NCBI GenBank assembly: GCA_900319005.1
Contig: ONMV01000015.1
Span: 1-64,000, forward strand
Direction: 5' to 3'
Origin: an uncultured Bacteroidales bacterium
GTDB lineage: Bacteria; Bacteroidota; Bacteroidia; Bacteroidales; Paludibacteraceae
Length of the DNA stretch: 64,000 nt
The notes beneath the pieces were generated by a model. That model ran no database searches. It saw only the letters and a list, made by a program, of their open reading frames with translations, and was not told the origin of the DNA. A program made the translations under genes and the position numbers. Shown here in pieces: positions 8,664-17,082 of this stretch (its first letter is position 1; every line of letters starts with the position of its first letter).

Positions 8664-8731
8664 GCCTTGGTAAAGGCAAGGGCGTGACCCGAGAATATTC
8701 CAATGAGTATTAACGATGAATCGGGTTATAT
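8664..8731 (+). ncRNA. Candidate structured 5' leader (riboswitch-like), copy 2
   Basis: It has the same order as the copy at 4347: GCCTT-GGTA-AAGGC; GGG-CGTGA-CCC; AATATTC-CAAT-GAGTATT. Loop bases differ while stems are kept. ACCCGA can alternatively pair with TCGGGT at 8721-8726, six bases before the ATG at 8732. Spacing from first hairpin to start codon is 68 bases here and 69 in copy 1. Confidence 0.6.
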
Positions 8732-10375
8732 ATGTCCCAAATTACAAATCACCAATCTCCTATTTCCAACAGAACGGCAACGCCGTTCCAGATGCCCATG
8801 TTCCGCGAGTGGATACCAAAACGCATCCAGCCGTGGATATATATTGCGCAAGTGATCTGCATCCAGTTTTCATGCGGGGTTTATCTCGGTGCGATGGAAG
8901 CGGTACGCGGGACGACGGCCTTGCAGTTGGAAGAGCTGCTGATGCTCCTTTATGCCGGTTTGGCAGGCATGGCGGTGTGGTTTCCGATGCTGTTCCGGAT
9001 GAAGTTCCGCTTCACCAACCAACAGTTGCTCATCACATCGGCGGTCGTGATTGCGGTGTGCAATTTTATTACTATGCGCACGACGAACATGGCTATTCTG
9101 CTGCCGGTTTGTTTTCTCGCGGGCGTAGCGAAGATACAAGGCACGTTTGAGTGCATGTCGAATATCCAGTTGTGGATGACGCCCGAACGCGATTTCGGTA
9201 TCTTCTTTCCGATTCTGCATATTATCCTGCTGACCGCTATCACCGGCAGCGCGTGGCTGGCGGCGGTGGTTGCTTTTCATCTGAGTTGGCAGATGATGCA
9301 CGTGCTGACCATCGGGACGATGGCGTTTGTGGTACTCGTTCAACTGCTTCTTTGCCAACCGTGGTGTCCGATGCCGCAACGAATGCCGCTCAAAGGTATC
9401 GACATCTCCACGGGACTACTGATTAGTCTGCTGATGCTCATGATCAGTTATATTCTCGTCTATGGCGACCGCCTCATGTGGTTCTTTTCTCCTACTTTGC
9501 GCTGGGTTTTTGCAGTTAGCCTCATCCTTCTTGCCTTTATCATGTATCGCCTCAAGACGGTCGAGCAGCCTTATATCTCGCTGGAAATTTTCAAGTACAA
9601 AAACGTATTGGCGATTCTCTTTGTAACCGCCGTTGCCGAACTGCTTTTGGGAGCCGAGCACACGCTGGAGGAGATTTATTGGACCGAAGTGCGGGGCTTG
9701 GAGGAACATACCAAAGGTGCGCTCTGTCTCTGGTCGCTGCCGGGTGTGTATGTGGGTGTGCTTATCACGCTATACTGGCTTGGACATGCCCGGTGGAAAG
9801 TGTGGAAACTCTTTGCCATCGGCTTCGGCTGTATCTTGGTCTATTCGATGTGGATGTACTTTTACTTGGATGTCAATGTGCCGATTGAGCAATACCGTTT
9901 GGGGTTGGCTTTCCGTGGCTGTGCGTACGCTATTTTAGCGGTCTCGCTCATGTGGTCGCTGCACGAGTCCGTGCACGACTTGCAGCATTTCTTTATGGCG
10001 CTTTTCATCTTCAACGTCATCCATATGTACCTCGCCGGTGCATCGGGTTACGGGCTCTACACCACCCTCTTCAAACATTTCATGGCTGATAACATGGCGC
10101 GTTACGGCGATTACCTGACGCTGACGAGCGGAGTGAATCTTTCAACTTTCAACTCTCCATACCTTCAGATCGTGCCCTTGGGCAGAGAACTTTCAGCTTT
10201 AAGCGAGAGCGTCATGGGAGTGACATTGAAGCAAATCTTCGGGCAAATCATTTGGGTGTCGGGTTTTATGACCTTTGCTTTCCTGCTGCTCAATATCCCA
10301 CGTGTGCGCACCGGCATTGAGAAAGTCCCGTACTGGCCTGTTTATGGCATCAAAATGCTGGCTCGCTTGCGTTAA
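8732..10375 (+). CDS. MFS efflux permease, DHA2/EmrB-like
   Basis: 547 residues with about 14 hydrophobic segments, the usual number for DHA2 drug:H+ antiporters; the Bacteroidales branch of this family lacks sharp motifs, so the assignment rests on topology, length and pairing with the HlyD gene at 4416 through the shared leader. The N-terminus (SQITNHQSPISNRTATPFQ) and the loop [20 protein letters not shown] are encoded by short repeat sequences; the second contains a 31-nt repeat also found in the gene at 12825. A terminator follows immediately. Confidence 0.8.
   Translation: MSQITNHQSPISNRTATPFQMPMFREWIPKRIQPWIYIAQVICIQFSCGVYLGAMEAVRGTTALQLEELLMLLYAGLAGMAVWFPMLFRMKFRFTNQQLLITSAVVIAVCNFITMRTTNMAILLPVCFLAGVAKIQGTFECMSNIQLWMTPERDFGIFFPILHIILLTAITGSAWLAAVVAFHLSWQMMHVLTIGTMAFVVLVQLLLCQPWCPMPQRMPLKGIDISTGLLISLLMLMISYILVYGDRLMWFFSPTLRWVFAVSLILLAFIMYRLKTVEQPYISLEIFKYKNVLAILFVTAVAELLLGAEHTLEEIYWTEVRGLEEHTKGALCLWSLPGVYVGVLITLYWLGHARWKVWKLFAIGFGCILVYSMWMYFYLDVNVPIEQYRLGLAFRGCAYAILAVSLMWSLHESVHDLQHFFMALFIFNVIHMYLAGASGYGLYTTLFKHFMADNMARYGDYLTLTSGVNLSTFNSPYLQIVPLGRELSALSESVMGVTLKQIFGQIIWVSGFMTFAFLLLNIPRVRTGIEKVPYWPVYGIKMLARLR
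10154..10184 (+). repeat. 31-nt interspersed repeat inside the MFS gene, copy 1
   Basis: It is identical to the reverse complement of 13404-13434. It contains the near-perfect palindrome TGCCCTTGGGCA and is flanked on both copies by TCAA-type AT-rich repeats. Here it is read as [10 protein letters not shown]. Confidence 0.9.
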
Positions 10376-10380
10376 ATAGC

Positions 10381-10421
10381 AAAAAAATCCCACTCATCCT
10401 TGCGTATGTGGGATTTTTTTT
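10381..10421 (+). terminator. Intrinsic terminator after the MFS gene
   Basis: AATCCCAC (10386-10393) pairs with GTGGGATT (10408-10415) and is followed by a T run. Same design as the terminator at 4242. Confidence 0.88.
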
Positions 10422-10422
10422 G

Positions 10423-10430
10423 TACCTTTG
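10423..10430 (+). promoter_or_regulatory. -7 box for the carbonic anhydrase gene
   Basis: TACCTTTG directly abuts the terminator T run, the same terminator-promoter fusion as at 4242-4290. Confidence 0.62.
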
Positions 10431-10487
10431 CGCTCGAAACAACAAACCCCAATATAAGTTAGAAGAACTGATTTAGAATTTACTATT

Positions 10488-11030
10488 ATGATAGACCAAA
10501 TTATTGATTACAACCGTCAGTTTGTGGCGGAGAAAAGTTATGAGCGATATTTGACCGACAAATACCCCGACAAAAAATTAGCCGTTCTGACGTGCATGGA
10601 CACGCGTCTGACAGAGCTGCTCCCTGCGGCACTTGGGCTCAAGAACGGCGATGCCAAGATCATCAAAAACGCCGGCGGACTGATCATCACACCTTTTGAT
10701 TCGGCGATGCGCAGTCTGATAGTAGCAATCTACGAATTAGGGGTTGAGGAGATCATGGTGGTAGCGCACTCGCAATGTGGCGCGTGTCACATGAGTTACA
10801 GTCATTTTCACCACGTCATGAAGGCTCGTGGCATCAAAGACGAGACACTCAATATCATCCGCGAGTGCGGCATTGACCTCAATCATTGGCTCGAAGGATT
10901 CCGCGACACCGAGACGTCCGTTCGCAAGACCGTCAAGACCATTCAGACCCATCCGCTCATTCCGAAAGATGTTACTGTCCGCGGTTTCATCATCGACTCC
11001 GCTACCGGTGCATTGGAGGAGATTAGGTAA
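10488..11030 (+). CDS. Beta-class carbonic anhydrase
   Basis: 180 residues. It interconverts CO2 and bicarbonate in the cytoplasm. Zinc ligands and the catalytic dyad are visible: Cys36-x-Asp38-x-Arg40 in CMDTR, and His93-x-x-Cys96 in HSQC. The stretch IIKNAGGLIITPFDSAMRSL is typical of the family, and the length fits the short, YvdA/Rv1284-like branch. The next gene starts 12 bases after the stop, suggesting co-transcription from the promoter at 10423. Confidence 0.93.
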   Translation: MIDQIIDYNRQFVAEKSYERYLTDKYPDKKLAVLTCMDTRLTELLPAALGLKNGDAKIIKNAGGLIITPFDSAMRSLIVAIYELGVEEIMVVAHSQCGACHMSYSHFHHVMKARGIKDETLNIIRECGIDLNHWLEGFRDTETSVRKTVKTIQTHPLIPKDVTVRGFIIDSATGALEEIR

Positions 11031-11042
11031 ACATACACCATT

Positions 11043-11570
11043 ATGGATAAATTGGAAGAACTGATACACAGCGACTTACAGCAGTATTTGCTGAGTATAA
11101 ACGAAATAGACGAGCGTTTGCCGGAGTGCCCGGATGTAGAGGAAAAATGGGAAACGATTGCGAATGCGTATATCCCGGACGGTGTGCGCGAGTTTCAAAA
11201 CTATCCGCTTGCATCGCTCGGATGGATGATGTATATCGGAATGGCAGTCGCGAAGATGTGGGATGATGATTGGCAATACTATGCTGCGAAAGAAGATTTG
11301 TACGTTTATCTGCGAGACAAACGTGGGTATGATGCCATGGACGAGTATGTCCGCAGAGACTTTCTTAAACTCTCATCCAAGGATTTTGCTGCAACCGAAG
11401 AACTTGTCAGCGAGTGTGCTGCACGGGTACATAATGCGTTGATGCATCAAGATATCGAACCGGGGACTAAAGAGGCATTCCTTGCCTATGTCGCTTGCCT
11501 GCATCAGTTGTATCTCTTTGGAGTCGCTGTGCAACTCAAACGGATGGGCTATCACATGACAAGAATATAA
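11043..11570 (+). CDS. Conserved Bacteroidales protein of unknown function
   Basis: 175 residues, mostly helical, no signal peptide. Landmarks are the acidic N-terminus, PDGVREFQNYPLASLGWMMY, a hydrophobic segment GMAVAKMWDDDW, and the C-terminal LHQLYLFGVAVQLKRMGYHM. I recall similar-length uncharacterised proteins from Bacteroides relatives but no assigned function. It sits between the carbonic anhydrase and DUF4250 genes with 12-base and 2-base gaps. Confidence 0.8.
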   Translation: MDKLEELIHSDLQQYLLSINEIDERLPECPDVEEKWETIANAYIPDGVREFQNYPLASLGWMMYIGMAVAKMWDDDWQYYAAKEDLYVYLRDKRGYDAMDEYVRRDFLKLSSKDFAATEELVSECAARVHNALMHQDIEPGTKEAFLAYVACLHQLYLFGVAVQLKRMGYHMTRI

Positions 11571-11572
11571 GT

Positions 11573-11797
11573 ATGGATTATCTACCGCAGAACCCTGCCA
11601 TATTAGTATCGAGCATCAATATGTTGCTTAGGGACGAGGAATTTGACTCGCTCGAATCGTTGTGCTATAACTTCAATACCGAACCGGAGAAAATTAAAAC
11701 AATCCTTCGCGAAGCCGGTTACGTCTATAGCGAGGAACAAGAGCAATTCCGACCGATTGGATACGACGGAAATACGCTTCCTGCAGAAGGAAGATAA
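11573..11797 (+). CDS. DUF4250 family protein
   Basis: 74 residues from ATG 11573, two bases after the upstream stop. The pattern PQNPAILVSSINMLLRDEEF, then SLESLCYNFNTEPEKIK and YSEEQEQF, is that of DUF4250, a small helical family found in Bacteroidetes and Firmicutes with no known role. The tight spacing suggests translational coupling. Confidence 0.82.
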   Translation: MDYLPQNPAILVSSINMLLRDEEFDSLESLCYNFNTEPEKIKTILREAGYVYSEEQEQFRPIGYDGNTLPAEGR

Positions 11798-11891
11798 TTG
11801 ACCGGATTATTATGTCATGACATGTAACACCGTAGAAGCTGGGTTTGAGTCGGTATGAGAACAAGAAAGAGACCCATAAGGTCTCTTCTAT

Positions 11892-11964
11892 GTTGCTCAA
11901 CCAGGACTCGAACCCAGACAGACAGAACCAGAATCTGTAGTGCTACCATTACACCATTGAGCAA
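11892..11964 (-). tRNA. tRNA-Gln (anticodon CTG)
   Basis: On the minus strand a 73-nt cloverleaf: acceptor TTGCTCA/TGAGCAA, D-arm with TGTAATGGTAGCAC, anticodon stem ACAGA/TCTGT with loop TTCTGGT (CTG), T-loop GGTTCGAGTCC, no encoded CCA. A -7 box lies about 80 bases upstream. Confidence 0.93.
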
Positions 11965-12044
11965 TACGCTTTTCGGTCCGCAAACGCTCTGCTGGTTTAC
12001 GTCCCGAGGGACTATGCAGGGTGTTCGTTTTTCAAAAGCGGGTG

Positions 12045-12052
12045 CAAAAGTA
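12045..12052 (-). promoter_or_regulatory. -7 box for tRNA-Gln
   Basis: Minus-strand TACTTTTG fits TAnnTTTG, with a T/A-rich stretch upstream. The interval 11965-12097 holds only this promoter and the tRNA leader. Confidence 0.6.
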
Positions 12053-12097
12053 CTGCTTTTTTTTGAATTGACCAAATATTTTTGAAAAAAAATGCAA

Positions 12098-12877
12098 TTA
12101 AAGGTGCTTTTTTAACCAAAATAGCCAATTTTGGAGGTGTTTATGGGTAAAAACATGCCCGCATTCGTACTTTTCCGAATGAAAAACAGGCGAACCTCCA
12201 TAGACCGAATCGATGTAATGAATACAAGTATCTACCGCCGAAACGGGAAAGAGTTTGTCGGTTGTGCCGTACTGGAGCAAGAAGGGTCTCGGAGCGATGC
12301 TTGCAGCTATTTGCGCAAAGGGTTGTTGATCCTTCCGGGCCATACAGAGCCATGAGTCGTTATAGCGGTTTTGAGCGAGTGTGGTCATCCAATGAGCGGC
12401 TATGCAAACAGTTACCGCAGGTTCTTCCGCTGCCAGATTCCACGCCCTGTAAGCACCGTACGAAAAACCCGCCGCAGCGATGCGGGTGGAATCGACAAAA
12501 GGCAGCGATTGCAAGTATCGCACACTTGCCTGATCATCCGCCAAAACACGCGCGTACCACTCGCCCGGTCCTCCCAACGAATCGCTGAACTGCCTTTGCG
12601 AGAGATGGGAACGACGCGATCCCCAATAGAGGGCATCGGCACAATAGACCACATAGCCATGCGCAGCCAGCGAATCGCCGATAGCCATGCCGGAGTAATA
12701 AGGTTCCGGATTATCACCAATCACTTTCTGCCAGCCTTTCTCAAACCGTGCGCCATGATCATGCAACAACAAAACAGCCGGCCAACCCTTGTCCGGCTTT
12801 TCTCCCTGCGGAACCAACAGTCGGTTAGCGGGTACGACGGATAAGATCAGGCAGATAATCGCGTTTAATATACTCAT
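12098..12877 (-). CDS. Secreted alpha/beta hydrolase (dienelactone hydrolase/acetyl-xylan-esterase-like)
   Basis: 259 residues. An N-terminal signal-like helix ([18 protein letters not shown]) precedes an alpha/beta hydrolase fold: oxyanion region LLLHDHGARFEKG, nucleophile elbow GFSYGAY (Ser), an aspartate after LFPVSAVDTC, and a C-terminal His in CGHVFTH. The substrate is probably an ester, not identifiable from sequence. It overlaps the upstream TPR gene by 53 bases in another frame, so it is the last gene of the pfp-TPR-hydrolase operon. Confidence 0.82.
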   Translation of the reverse strand: MSILNAIICLILSVVPANRLLVPQGEKPDKGWPAVLLLHDHGARFEKGWQKVIGDNPEPYYSGMAIGDSLAAHGYVVYCADALYWGSRRSHLSQRQFSDSLGGPGEWYARVLADDQASVRYLQSLPFVDSTRIAAAGFSYGAYRAWNLAAEEPAVTVCIAAHWMTTLAQNRYNDSWLCMARKDQQPFAQIAASIAPRPFLLQYGTTDKLFPVSAVDTCIHYIDSVYGGSPVFHSEKYECGHVFTHKHLQNWLFWLKKHL

Positions 12878-13595
12878 AATCGGGATAGGCTTTCAGCAAC
12901 TCCTGCGTACACCGGAGCGCTTCGGCAGTATTGCCCATTTTGTCATGGCATTGGGCGATATACATCATCGTAGCAGGTCTCCACCAGCAATCATGCCATT
13001 TGGCGTCCCTGAACAAGCGCGCGGACTTCTGAAAATACGTCAAAGCATCTTTCTTGCTGCCAAAAGGTTTGGGCGCGTAGAAGAGGCTGGTTCCGTAATA
13101 AGACAGCACGATCGGGTCGTTGGGAGCCAACTTGACCGCCTCTTTGGCGAGCGACATCGCCTTGACCGGATGGATGGACTCATGCAGACGCAGTTCGAAC
13201 ACATAGACCGCAGACATGTACATCTCGTAGTGCCCTATGGGCATTTGTGATTTGAGATTTGTGATTTGTGATTTGAACTGCTGCACATAGCGTTTGGCTT
13301 CGGGCAAGAGAGCTTCGTTGCCTTCTTTCTTTGCCTCCGCTACGATATACCCGCAGTAACCGTATTCATACGCAAGCGTATGATTTGAGATTTGAGATTT
13401 CTTTGCCCAAGGGCACGATCTGAAGGTATGGAGATTTGAGATTGAGTCCACGTACGCTTTCCAGACGGTCATGTCTTCACGCATATACGCATTCAATAAG
13501 TCTCTATCGGACTGAGCCGATAGAGACAAACTGATGCATAAGGCGAGGATTACTTGCCGCGCTCGAGCAATAAAGTGCGTGTCGGTTGATCGCAT
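12825..13595 (-). CDS. Secreted TPR-like repeat protein carrying inserted short repeats
   Basis: About 256 residues from ATG 13595; the start is uncertain because this region overlaps the end of pfp by 46 bases, but the residues after it ([15 protein letters not shown]) form a signal peptide ending in SAQ. The C-terminal half has TPR-like helices ([52 protein letters not shown]). Two segments, [20 protein letters not shown] and [15 protein letters not shown], are encoded by interspersed nucleotide repeats and do not look like TPR sequence. Binding partner unknown. Confidence 0.75.
   Translation of the reverse strand: MRSTDTHFIARARQVILALCISLSLSAQSDRDLLNAYMREDMTVWKAYVDSISNLHTFRSCPWAKKSQISNHTLAYEYGYCGYIVAEAKKEGNEALLPEAKRYVQQFKSQITNLKSQMPIGHYEMYMSAVYVFELRLHESIHPVKAMSLAKEAVKLAPNDPIVLSYYGTSLFYAPKPFGSKKDALTYFQKSARLFRDAKWHDCWWRPATMMYIAQCHDKMGNTAEALRCTQELLKAYPDYEYIKRDYLPDLIRRTR
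13404..13434 (-). repeat. 31-nt interspersed repeat inside the TPR gene, copy 2
   Basis: Identical to 10154-10184 on the opposite strand, but read in a different frame ([10 protein letters not shown] instead of PYLQIVPLG). It is flanked on both sides by ATCTCAAATC-type repeats. Confidence 0.9.
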
Positions 13596-15202
13596 ACTTC
13601 GCTCGGTCCGTAGTACTGGATCGGACCCGGATAGATGTAACTGGTGTTCGCGTCCGCCCATTCCTCACGGTGCGCCTGAAGATACTGGAACGGTTTGCCG
13701 TTGAGATCCACAAGGGCCTTCTGAATAACGGGTTTCATCTTACCGTTACGTTTCTCCATGTTCATCATCATCGTGATAGGTACACCACCTGCGAGCCAAG
13801 CCTCAGCGGGTTTGGTGAGGTTGCGCACGAGGGACATGTAACCGGTCTTGCCGGCTGCGATGAGGTGGGTAGCGTTCACGCCGATCGAATAGCAGTAGTC
13901 TGCATCGAAGTTAGACGGCATAGCGCAACGTCCTTCGTAGCCGAAGAAGTGGTTGAGAGCAGAGAACTTGCCTTTGTACTCGCCGTTCGCTTTGAGAACA
14001 GCCAGACGTTTCTGAACCATCTCGATGAGCAGTTTCTCGGTCTCGATCTGCGAAACCATGACGTTTCCGTGAGGATCACGGTCAAGGGTGAGCTGCTTAG
14101 CGATACCCTTCGGCAGCGAACGGAAGAGATCGCAGGAAGCCGGAGTCAGTTTGGATTTGACGTACTCGCGTTTTGCGTCGTCGCCGTCGAGCGAAGTGAA
14201 CTCCTCGTTGTTAGCCAGCATGTCGTTGAGCTCTTGGATGAGGACACGCATAGCCGGAATGAACTCAATCAGACCTTCCGGAATGAGGACGGTACCGAAG
14301 TTGAGACCTGCGTTAGCGCGGGCTACAATGACTTTGACGATGTCCTCTACGATGTCGTTGAGCGTCATCTTCTTTGCCTCAACCTCCTCGGAGATGAGGC
14401 AGATATTCGGCTGGCTTTGGAGCGCGCACTCGAGGGCGATATGGCTTGCCGAACGGCCCATAAGGCGGATGAAGTGCCAGTATTTCTTTGCGGAGTTAGC
14501 GTCGCGCTGGATGTTACCGATGAGCTCGGCGTACGTCTTACAAGCGGTGTCGAAACCGAAAGAGGTCTCGATCATCTCGTTCTTGAGGTCGCCGTCGATA
14601 GTCTTCGGACAGCCGATGACTTGGATGCCGCATTGTTTCTGGAGATAGTACTCAGCGAGGACGCACGCGTTGGTGTTTGAGTCGTCACCACCGATGATGA
14701 CTACTGCCTTGATACCGAGTTTTTTGCAGATCTCGATACCGTTGTCGAACTGCCAAGTCTCCTCCAGTTTGGTACGACCGGAACCGATGATGTCGAAACC
14801 GCCGGTGTTGCGGTACTCATCAATAATAGCACCCGTCAACTCCTGGTATTTGCCGTCAATAAGACCGGAAGGACCGCCGAGGAAACCGTAGAGTTTGTTC
14901 TTCGGGTTCAAAGTTTTCAGACCGTCGTAGAGACCGGAGATGACGTTGTGACCGCCAGGAGCCTGACCTCCGGAGAGGATCACGCCGACGTTGAACGGTT
15001 CGTCACAATGGTTCTTGCCGGTGGTGGGTTCCATGGTAATGATCGGCAGACCGTACGTGTTCGGGAAGAGTTTCTGAATCTCCTCTTGGTCTGCGACCGA
15101 CTGTGTTTTCTCGCCTTCCACGAGGCGTACTGCGCCCTGCAAAGCTACCGGCATTTTCGGCTGATAGCTCTGACGCGCAATTTGTAAAGGACTTTTAAGC
15201 AT
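13550..15202 (-). CDS. pfp: Diphosphate--fructose-6-phosphate 1-phosphotransferase (PPi-PFK, long form)
   Basis: 550 residues, the length of plant- and Bacteroidetes-type PPi-dependent phosphofructokinases. It catalyses reversible phosphorylation of fructose 6-phosphate using pyrophosphate. Motifs: [18 protein letters not shown] near the phosphate donor, [13 protein letters not shown] (the GGDD version typical of PPi specificity), the catalytic PKTIDGDL, and [11 protein letters not shown] for sugar-phosphate binding. It is the first gene of a minus-strand operon with a -7 box at 15277-15284. Confidence 0.95.
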   Translation of the reverse strand: MLKSPLQIARQSYQPKMPVALQGAVRLVEGEKTQSVADQEEIQKLFPNTYGLPIITMEPTTGKNHCDEPFNVGVILSGGQAPGGHNVISGLYDGLKTLNPKNKLYGFLGGPSGLIDGKYQELTGAIIDEYRNTGGFDIIGSGRTKLEETWQFDNGIEICKKLGIKAVVIIGGDDSNTNACVLAEYYLQKQCGIQVIGCPKTIDGDLKNEMIETSFGFDTACKTYAELIGNIQRDANSAKKYWHFIRLMGRSASHIALECALQSQPNICLISEEVEAKKMTLNDIVEDIVKVIVARANAGLNFGTVLIPEGLIEFIPAMRVLIQELNDMLANNEEFTSLDGDDAKREYVKSKLTPASCDLFRSLPKGIAKQLTLDRDPHGNVMVSQIETEKLLIEMVQKRLAVLKANGEYKGKFSALNHFFGYEGRCAMPSNFDADYCYSIGVNATHLIAAGKTGYMSLVRNLTKPAEAWLAGGVPITMMMNMEKRNGKMKPVIQKALVDLNGKPFQYLQAHREEWADANTSYIYPGPIQYYGPSEVCDQPTRTLLLERGK

Positions 15203-15276
15203 AATGAATATATTTTTTATTTTAACGAATTAGCGAATTAACGGGTTAAGATTTCACTCAAACCAATTTTGCCTGC

Positions 15277-15284
15277 AAAATTAC
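15277..15284 (-). promoter_or_regulatory. -7 box for the pfp operon
   Basis: Minus-strand TAATTTTG fits TAnnTTTG, about 75 bases before the pfp start. Confidence 0.6.
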
Positions 15285-15893
15285 AACAAAAATTGCACAT
15301 ATGCAAGTAAACGTGCATTTTTTTTGAGAAAACAACAATTTTATCAAATTTAGAATGTATTGAGGGTATATTAAGGGTGTAATTTAGGGGTGTTTAGCGG
15401 TCATTCCCGTTCGCATGTCGTTCGCATTACGTTACCATTACGGACGTGTACGTACGGTTTTGGGCGTGTCGGAGAGGTGTTTGAATCGGTTTCCGGTCGC
15501 GTGGCAGGTCCGTTCCGGGTACGTAATAAGTCCGATAATGGTTAACGAATGACTAAGAATATATAAGAATGACTAACGATTTGATCGGGAAAAGGGGTGC
15601 ATCTATAAAAAAAAAGACATGACCGTATTGACCGTTTTGACCATATTAGGAAGAAACGGTCAAAACGGTCAAAACGGTCAGAACAAAAAATGATGTGGCA
15701 GAAGTGGCAGAAATGGCAGAAAAAAGAGGAAGAGGAGATTATTTATCTGTCCAAAACAATTTTTCTTTGTCCACAGATTACGCAGATGAAACAGATTTTA
15801 TAAACGGCGAATTGAACTAATTAAGCGAATGTTTCTTTTTAGGTTCAATGTCTCGTACGTTTTTGTGATGAAACGATTTATTGACAATACTAA
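15285..15893. other. Gene-free interval with simple repeats and a strong hairpin
   Basis: No coding frame is supportable. Bases 15621-15642 (GACCGTATTGACCG and onward) are complementary to the direct repeats of CGGTCAAAA at 15657-15680, so a stem of about 11 bp or more can form around CCATATTAGGAAGAAA. A run of GTGGCAGAA-type units follows (about 15695-15720). Bases 15390-15490 contain several GTACG/CGTAC words. The hairpin has no T run on either side to mark it as a terminator. Confidence 0.6.
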
Positions 15894-17078
15894 CTATTTG
15901 ATAGCAATAAAATATCTAAGCGGCTCTATGTGTGCTACTTGGGTGTATTTCTTCTTGTGGAGGTCTATCTCTTGGTCGAAGGAGATGGGCTTGTTCGGGT
16001 TAAAGAGGAATACCGCATAATATGGTGCGTTCTCGGCAGAAAATCCCATATTCTGCAAGTCTTTCGCCGTATAAATCCGAAAACCTTTGTTGGTCTGCTT
16101 GAATAGTTGCGGATTCTCTCCGTTGGTATGCAGGCAAATATAGCCCAAACGCTCAAAACCTTGTTTCACCAGCAACGAACCTTTACTATCTCCGGCACGC
16201 GTGTACGTTATGCCTAATTGCATCGCCAGTTCGCGGTCTCTCTCGCGCATATGGTTGACGAGAACGGTTGCTTCTTGCCCGTTCTCACGCATTTTGTCCA
16301 AGAGTTTCTTGCGTGTTTGTTCGTCCTCTAAAGCTTCGCGGCGACGGAGAGATAAGTCTGCGAAAGAAGGATCTTGCTCAATGCCGATGTACTTGCGTCC
16401 AAGCAGATTAGCGGCGATTCCCGTCGTGCCCGAACCGCTAAACGGGTCAAGGATTGTATTGCCATCGTTGGTAGAAGCAAGGATGATTCGGTACAATAGA
16501 CGCAAGGTCTTTTGCGTCGGGTGTTTGCCTTGCAGTTTCTCCCAAGAACCTACTGCCGGAATACGCCACACATCGGTCATTTGCGTGCCGCCGTTCAGTT
16601 GTTTCATGGTCTCGTAGTTGAACTTGTGCGTTTTCTTCTCCGACTTGCGCGCCCAAATGATGAGTTCGGTAGAGAAATTAAAATACTTGCACGACAAATT
16701 AGGTGGCGGATCTGTTTTCTGCCAAGTAATCGTATTGAGCACTTTGTAGCCGAGCTCTTGCAGGCATCGCATAACGACGTGGATGTTATGGTGCGTGCCA
16801 CTAATCCAAATCGTGCCGTTTTCTTTTAGTTTGGAGCGACATAGACCAAGCCATTTGCGATTGAACTCATAGATGTATTCGGGCGTGCCGCCTTTGTCCC
16901 AATCGCCTTTATCCACACATACTTGCTTGCCGCTTTGCACACTTATTCCGCCATTACTCAAGAAGTACGGAGGGTCTGCAAAGATAGCATCAATAGAGTT
17001 GTCTTCTATCTCGTTCAATCGTTCCATGCAATCGCCTTGTAGGATGCGAAAATCTGGGTATGTTGAATAAGTGGTCAT
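15894..17078 (-). CDS. Second DNA N6-adenine methyltransferase of a DpnII/MboI-type system, with extra C-terminal domain
   Basis: 394 residues. The beta-class order is clear: catalytic DPPYFLSNGG at residues 35-44 first, then the SAM-binding FSGSGTTGIAANLLGRKYIG near residue 205. The N-terminal 265 residues resemble DpnA/M.MboIC, which methylate adenine in GATC including single-stranded DNA. The last 130 residues (from about ITYTRAGDSKGSLLV to the end) exceed the roughly 270-residue DpnA family length and form an extra domain I do not recognise. It starts 4 bases after the endonuclease stop; last gene of the R-M operon. Confidence 0.9.
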   Translation of the reverse strand: MTTYSTYPDFRILQGDCMERLNEIEDNSIDAIFADPPYFLSNGGISVQSGKQVCVDKGDWDKGGTPEYIYEFNRKWLGLCRSKLKENGTIWISGTHHNIHVVMRCLQELGYKVLNTITWQKTDPPPNLSCKYFNFSTELIIWARKSEKKTHKFNYETMKQLNGGTQMTDVWRIPAVGSWEKLQGKHPTQKTLRLLYRIILASTNDGNTILDPFSGSGTTGIAANLLGRKYIGIEQDPSFADLSLRRREALEDEQTRKKLLDKMRENGQEATVLVNHMRERDRELAMQLGITYTRAGDSKGSLLVKQGFERLGYICLHTNGENPQLFKQTNKGFRIYTAKDLQNMGFSAENAPYYAVFLFNPNKPISFDQEIDLHKKKYTQVAHIEPLRYFIAIK

Positions 17079-17082
17079 TAGA

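Noticed and set aside
11815..12085. Overlapping short open frames across the tRNA-Gln region
   Set aside because: They coincide with the tRNA and its promoter and have no protein-like features.
13586..14680. Long plus-strand open frame of 364 codons
   Set aside because: It lies entirely antisense to pfp, whose catalytic motifs are intact; the translated sequence has no recognisable domain and reflects the codon bias of pfp.
15657..15720. Short direct repeats resembling a CRISPR array
   Set aside because: Units are 9-11 bases with no spacers and no cas genes; simple tandem and inverted repeats explain them.
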